Origin: Paramecium pentaurelia
Taxonomy: Eukaryota > Ciliophora > Oligohymenophorea > Peniculida > Parameciidae
Direction of reading: 5' to 3'
Assembly: GCA_905183005.1 (NCBI GenBank)
Contig: CAJJDO010000010.1
Location: 297,865 to 361,864 of the forward strand
DNA length: 64,000 bases
Numbering within the stretch: the first letter of the stretch is position 1; the number at the start of each line of letters is the position of its first letter. This document shows, piece after piece, positions 61,869 through 64,000 of the stretch. A model generated the notes under the pieces. That model made no database searches. It was not told the origin of the DNA and was given only the letters and a program-made list of their open reading frames with translations. The position numbers were made by a program, and so were the translations under genes.

Positions 61869-63650
61869 TCATTATATTGTACAATCATAATTCTAAGGAA
61901 TTCTAATATCTCCAGTTACTTTATTTTCTTATACTATTGATTCTAAAGAAGGGTTTCTCCTTTCAACAACTAACTCTATCTCATTGGACTTTATAACATT
62001 GTCTATAATTTTTCCATGACTTTTATCTCTTATAAATAATCCTATCCCATCATTATCATTTATATTATTCTTACTAATTTCAGGTCTACTATCCTTTAGA
62101 ATCATAATACCATTACTTTTATTTTTTTATATTACATTTCCACTTATTATTGGAACTGCTGTAATACATACAATACCATCATTCTTTTTAAATAATAATA
62201 ATTAATACATTTTCAGCAATCTAATTTCTAAATATCCAACACTTTCCACATTCAATCAAAAAAATACCTTCACATCTTCCTCCTAATATCTTATTTTCCA
62301 CTATAAATGTATCCACAGAATTTGCACCACCTAATGCAATATTTGCTTTAATATTATCAGTAATTTCATTTTTTTCAATGACTGCAGATGCTGTTTCAAC
62401 TAATAATACACCTTAACCCAAATTTTTAGATATTTTATTTTTATGAATTGAAATACGAGCTTCAGTATCAGCTTTAATTCCAGCTTTTTTATTATAACCT
62501 ATAAAAGTATTAGAATCAATCCTTGTATAATTATTTTAACCAGTACAATGAATACCATTTTCTTTATTTCCTGATATTGTTTGATTTGATTTAATCTTAC
62601 CATCACATCTTAATTATTCAAATACTTTTGTTAATATTCCATCTGTAAAATTCTTATCTATTTTATTATTAAAAATTTATGGATCTGCAGATAATACTTC
62701 TATTCCTATTACATTTGTCTTTATTTCATTTCCAAATATTTTAGCTCTATTACCAATACCTACTTTAATTCCAGGTCCTTCATTATTTTCTATTCTACAT
62801 TATTCTATTTATGGTATTGCATCTGAACCAACTACATGTATTCCAACTTTTTTATTTTAGATTATTTTGCTATTGATCACACGAACATTTTTATTTGTTA
62901 CAGCTTATTATATCAATATACCACCATATGTATGATTATGAACTTTACTATCCTTGATAATTAAATCTCCTAATTTAACTAAAATTCCTATTGTCTTTGC
63001 ATCTTAATTTTTTGATGAAGTTCCTTTTATTTCACATCTTATGAATAATGCTTCAGCTCCTTAATTTACAGCTATACCTGGTAATATCCCTTTAAAGGAT
63101 TTGACAATGAAACTTATATTTTAATTTATTGTTACTTTAATGCAATCAAACAATCTTCCATAAATAATTTGCCTCCATTTAATAATACTACACAATTCAT
63201 ACTTGGTTCTATTGGAACTTTGCTAACAAACTCTTCATCTGGATTCTATTCTAAACCACCACCTCCATCTTCATGACTCCCAAAAAGATGCTTTGCCATT
63301 TCTTAACCTTCTATTAATTTTTCCAATTCTTCAACTTCTTCACTTGTTCCACTATGTGACATTTTCAATCCAATTAAAGTACAACGCTCATCTTTTCTCA
63401 AATCAACCAAAATAGTAGGTTTTGATGATACAACAATAATAATATCTCCCACTTTTTCTTTAGGTTCCAGACGTAAACCAGGTTTATTAATGACAATATT
63501 AGATGAATAAAGTCCTGGAGCTATTTTTATAACTGTATTAGGTTCTGCCTTATCTATAGCTTCTTGAATTGTTTTATATGGACCACTTTCAGAATCAACA
63601 ATTAGCTACTGTTTTAATACCCCTTTAATTGCATTATCTTAATTGTTCAT
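61869..63650 (-). CDS. Parallel beta-helix repeat protein (FBXO11-like)
   Basis: 577 residues with introns at 62184-62208 (25 nt, ends AAG) and 63113-63135 (23 nt, ends AAG). Begins with a DSESGPYKTIQEAIDKA segment and IAPGLYSSNIVINKPGLRL, the entry of right-handed beta-helix proteins, then about fifteen PbH1-type coils, with repeats such as NKKVGIHVVGSDA, IENNEGPGIKVG, ISGNKENGIHCTG, ISKNLGQGVLL, ISKNNINDNDGIGLF. This is the carbohydrate-binding/sugar-hydrolase CASH repeat found in FBXO11 and relatives; no F-box is seen. Ligand unknown. Confidence 0.83.
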
Positions 63651-64000
63651 TATAAATATTTATAAAATTATTACTTTATTTACAGACTATATATTATGTA
63701 TATAATAATAACTTATTATCTATTCTTTCATAATAATGATGCATAAATCAAATTTTTTATTTATATACCAAACAGAAGTTTTAAATTTTATGATCAGAAA
63801 TCTAATAGAGATATTAAATATTTAGATATCTAAATAGTATAGACATATTCAATTTATTTATTTATTTATTATAGTCAATAAAAATTAAGATAAAATGAAA
63901 TTAGTATTTATTTTGATTGAATACTCAAATAAATTGAAGATTCACTAGATTTTTTTGATTTATAATATAAAGATCATATTTAAAATATGAAGATAAAGTT
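63651..64000. other. Right-edge spacer
   Basis: AT-rich. A minus-strand frame open from 64000 down to a TGA at 63925-63927 could be the 3' end of a gene beyond the window, but it is too short to call. Confidence 0.4.

Noticed and set aside
63896..63994. Short plus-strand frame at right edge
   Set aside because: About 32 codons of A/T-driven sequence with no support.
1..64000. Organellar, bacterial or viral origin
   Set aside because: Gln-encoding TAA/TAG, tiny introns and eukaryotic gene families throughout argue for ciliate nuclear DNA.

Overview
The window reads as ciliate macronuclear DNA, almost certainly Paramecium or a very close relative. Long reading frames only make sense if TAA and TAG encode glutamine and TGA is the sole stop. 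Genes are packed on both strands with gaps often of 16-50 bp, the DNA is very AT-rich, and coding regions are broken by about 70 introns of 19-31 nt that start GT(A) and end TAG, less often AAG or CAG. Spliced lengths of all but a few models are exact multiples of three, a strong internal check. No rRNA, tRNA, mobile element or CRISPR array was seen.

Layout. 1-7.8 kb: a doubtful short gene, then KRI1, a Gln-rich protein, a short hypothetical, a Rab GTPase and a COMM-domain protein. 7.8-8.9 kb: a long spacer with a structured RNA candidate. 8.9-20.1 kb (all plus strand): NatC subunit NAA35; an N-acetyltransferase (NAA50-like) present in two perfect copies flanking a single N; a Gln-rich protein; NOP53; an ammonium transporter; a WD40 protein; a small MGC protein. 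20.2-33.9 kb: MBOAT acyltransferase (-) back to back with a 1706-residue protein with NDPK-like domains (+), a calcium-dependent protein kinase (-), an AXDND1-like axonemal protein (+), and a UBC-like protein without its cysteine (-). 34.1-44.7 kb: a giant coiled-coil gene with three frame breaks, S-adenosylmethionine synthetase (-), a twin-CX3C protein (-), a NEK10-like ARM/kinase protein (-), and a hypothetical with an in-frame TGA. 44.8-61.3 kb (all plus): glycogen phosphorylase, a protein with glycine-rich membrane segments, two box C/D snoRNA candidates, a dual-specificity phosphatase, an ULK/ATG1-like kinase, a hypothetical, a ZC2HC1-like zinc-finger protein, a degenerate FtsJ-like methyltransferase and a 1546-residue polytopic membrane protein. 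61.9-63.7 kb: a parallel beta-helix repeat protein (-).

The genes do not form operons. Themes that recur are ribosome biogenesis (KRI1, NOP53, snoRNA candidates), protein N-terminal acetylation (NAA35, NAA50), and cilium/axoneme-related families (AXDND1-like, NEK10-like, ZC2HC1-like, large coiled coil), the last being expected for a ciliate. The most checkable oddities are the N-flanked 1131-bp perfect duplication, a C/D snoRNA with 12 nt complementary to the conserved large-subunit rRNA helix-69 region, several enzyme families that have lost a hallmark catalytic or pore residue, and the broken frames of the coiled-coil gene.
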